Assembly: GCA_905197435.1 (NCBI GenBank)
Contig: CAJJYX010000075.1
Coordinates: 1 to 13,692, forward strand
Direction of reading: 5' to 3'
DNA: 13,692 nt
Source: an uncultured Bacteroides sp.
GTDB lineage: Bacteria > Bacteroidota > Bacteroidia > Bacteroidales > Bacteroidaceae
Notes under the pieces: generated by a model
The model's input: only the letters and a program-made list of their open reading frames with translations
What the model was told of the DNA's origin: nothing
Databases searched by the model: none
Part shown: positions 13,154 through 13,692 of the stretch, piece by piece
How the letters are laid out: the number at the start of each line of letters is the position of its first letter
How positions within the stretch are numbered: position 1 is the stretch's first letter
Position numbers and translations under genes: made by a program

Positions 13154-13692
13154 TCAGAGTTTGTATAAGCCTTTTTTAGGAACGTCCAATTCCGGATTGC
13201 CTTTGTAACCGATGTCGCCGCTTCCGCTGGTGCGTGCTTTCAGAAAGTCGGTAGCATGGCATTTGATGTCACCCGACCCTGACACGCTTGCCGATACGCG
13301 CTCAGCCTGCAGGTCGGAAGCAAACAGGTCGCCTGAACCTGCTATACGATAACTGGCTTCCCGGGTCTTTCCCGTCAGTATTGCCGTACCCGATCCTGCT
13401 ATGGATACTTCGGTGTTGGTGGCTGATATGTTGTTGAGTTTCAAATCTCCGGATCCTGCTATGGATGTTTTGAGCTTGGTGCAAGTGATGTTGCTGCCCT
13501 GTATGTCACCGGATCCGGCAATGGATACTTTAAGATGATCTGTCTTCAGCCCGTTTGCCAATTCTATGTTTCCGGCTCCGGCAATGGAGATGCTATTGAG
13601 CGTTTCGGAGGAGATGCGGATTTCCAGTTTGTTGAAAGATACATTGACACCTTTCTTGAACCGGATGTTCAGGGTGTTGTTGGCTACATTGA
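13154..13692 (-). CDS. Head-GIN domain protein (DUF2807), 5' end outside window
   Basis: The frame is open from the TGA at 13154-13156 through the window edge, giving 178 visible residues; the true start and any signal peptide are beyond 13692. The sequence is a stack of seven repeats of 19-21 residues, each centred on a [SR]-x-[AS]-G-[SA]-G-[DNT] turn (SIAGAGNI, SIAGSGDI, SIAGSGDL and so on), ending in a short charged tail. This is the putative auto-transporter adhesin head-GIN domain (PF10988), a right-handed beta-helix. Family members usually carry a signal peptide or lipobox and are envelope or surface proteins of unknown role. The Met-like position at 13561 is a TTG (Leu) codon inside the repeat domain and should not be taken as the start. 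The gene converges on the sigma operon. Confidence 0.85.
   Translation of the reverse strand, partial: NVANNTLNIRFKKGVNVSFNKLEIRISSETLNSISIAGAGNIELANGLKTDHLKVSIAGSGDIQGSNITCTKLKTSIAGSGDLKLNNISATNTEVSIAGSGTAILTGKTREASYRIAGSGDLFASDLQAERVSASVSGSGDIKCHATDFLKARTSGSGDIGYKGNPELDVPKKGLYKL
13211..13588 (-). repeat. Seven tandem ~60-base coding repeats of the head-GIN domain
   Basis: The GSG-encoding block recurs with spacings of about 57, 60, 57, 60, 60 and 63 bases. The best conserved DNA units begin at 13389, 13449 and 13509 (CCSGATCC cores, exactly 60 apart). The spacing differences are whole codons, so the frame is kept. The DNA similarity suggests duplication or gene conversion among the middle units. 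Confidence 0.8.

Noticed and set aside
13559..13561. Start codon for the head-GIN gene at 13561
   Set aside because: The codon is TTG inside the repeat domain and the frame stays open with more repeats to the window edge.

Overview
The window looks like chromosomal DNA of a Bacteroides species (human-gut Bacteroidales). The evidence is the protein families present, promoter-like TAnnTTTG boxes with no classical Shine-Dalgarno sequences, an ECF sigma gene overlapping a single-pass anti-sigma gene, and a convergent head-GIN (DUF2807) gene. I see no transposase, phage gene, tRNA, rRNA or CRISPR array. It reads as ordinary chromosome carrying one notable catabolic operon.

Layout. (1) 1-2152: a leader with a good -33/-7 promoter, one MsbA-type ABC exporter half-transporter, and a hairpin terminator. 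(2) 2153-7014: a four-gene operon with its own -7 box, a Thr-rich 32-codon leader ORF, a cytoplasmic Gfo/Idh/MocA dehydrogenase, a Tat-exported Gfo/Idh/MocA dehydrogenase, a DUF1080 lipoprotein and a xylose-isomerase-like TIM-barrel lipoprotein, ended by a strong terminator. (3) 7044-7679, minus strand: ribonuclease H with an N-terminal viroplasmin-like domain. It is divergent from a small nitroreductase-family gene at 7815-8417. (4) 8446-11902: shikimate kinase behind a long heptamer-repeat hairpin, then arginine decarboxylase (speA) and an N-acylglutamate kinase (argB) separated by one base. (5) 11926-13113: an ECF sigma factor and its probable membrane anti-sigma factor, overlapping by 11 bases. 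A perfect ECF-type promoter lies directly in front, and a repeat-bearing 3' region ends in a terminator. (6) 13154 to the window edge, minus strand: a head-GIN protein, incomplete at its 5' end.

How the genes work together. The four-gene operon has the composition of a 3-keto-glycoside pathway. A dehydrogenase oxidises a sugar hydroxyl, which activates the glycosidic bond. DUF1080 and isomerase-like proteins then cleave or rearrange the keto-sugar, and a dehydrogenase can return the redox equivalent. Export signals put three of the four proteins in the cell envelope. From memory, the same gene order occurs in the B. thetaiotaomicron BT2159-BT2156 locus linked to glucosinolate activation, so this operon is probably an orthologue rather than a new system. 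SpeA and ArgB make and consume arginine and appear to be translated together. The sigma/anti-sigma pair looks autoregulated.

The least explained pieces are non-coding: the heptamer-repeat hairpin before aroK, the Thr-rich leader ORF, the ECF promoter, and the structured segment between the anti-sigma gene and its terminator.
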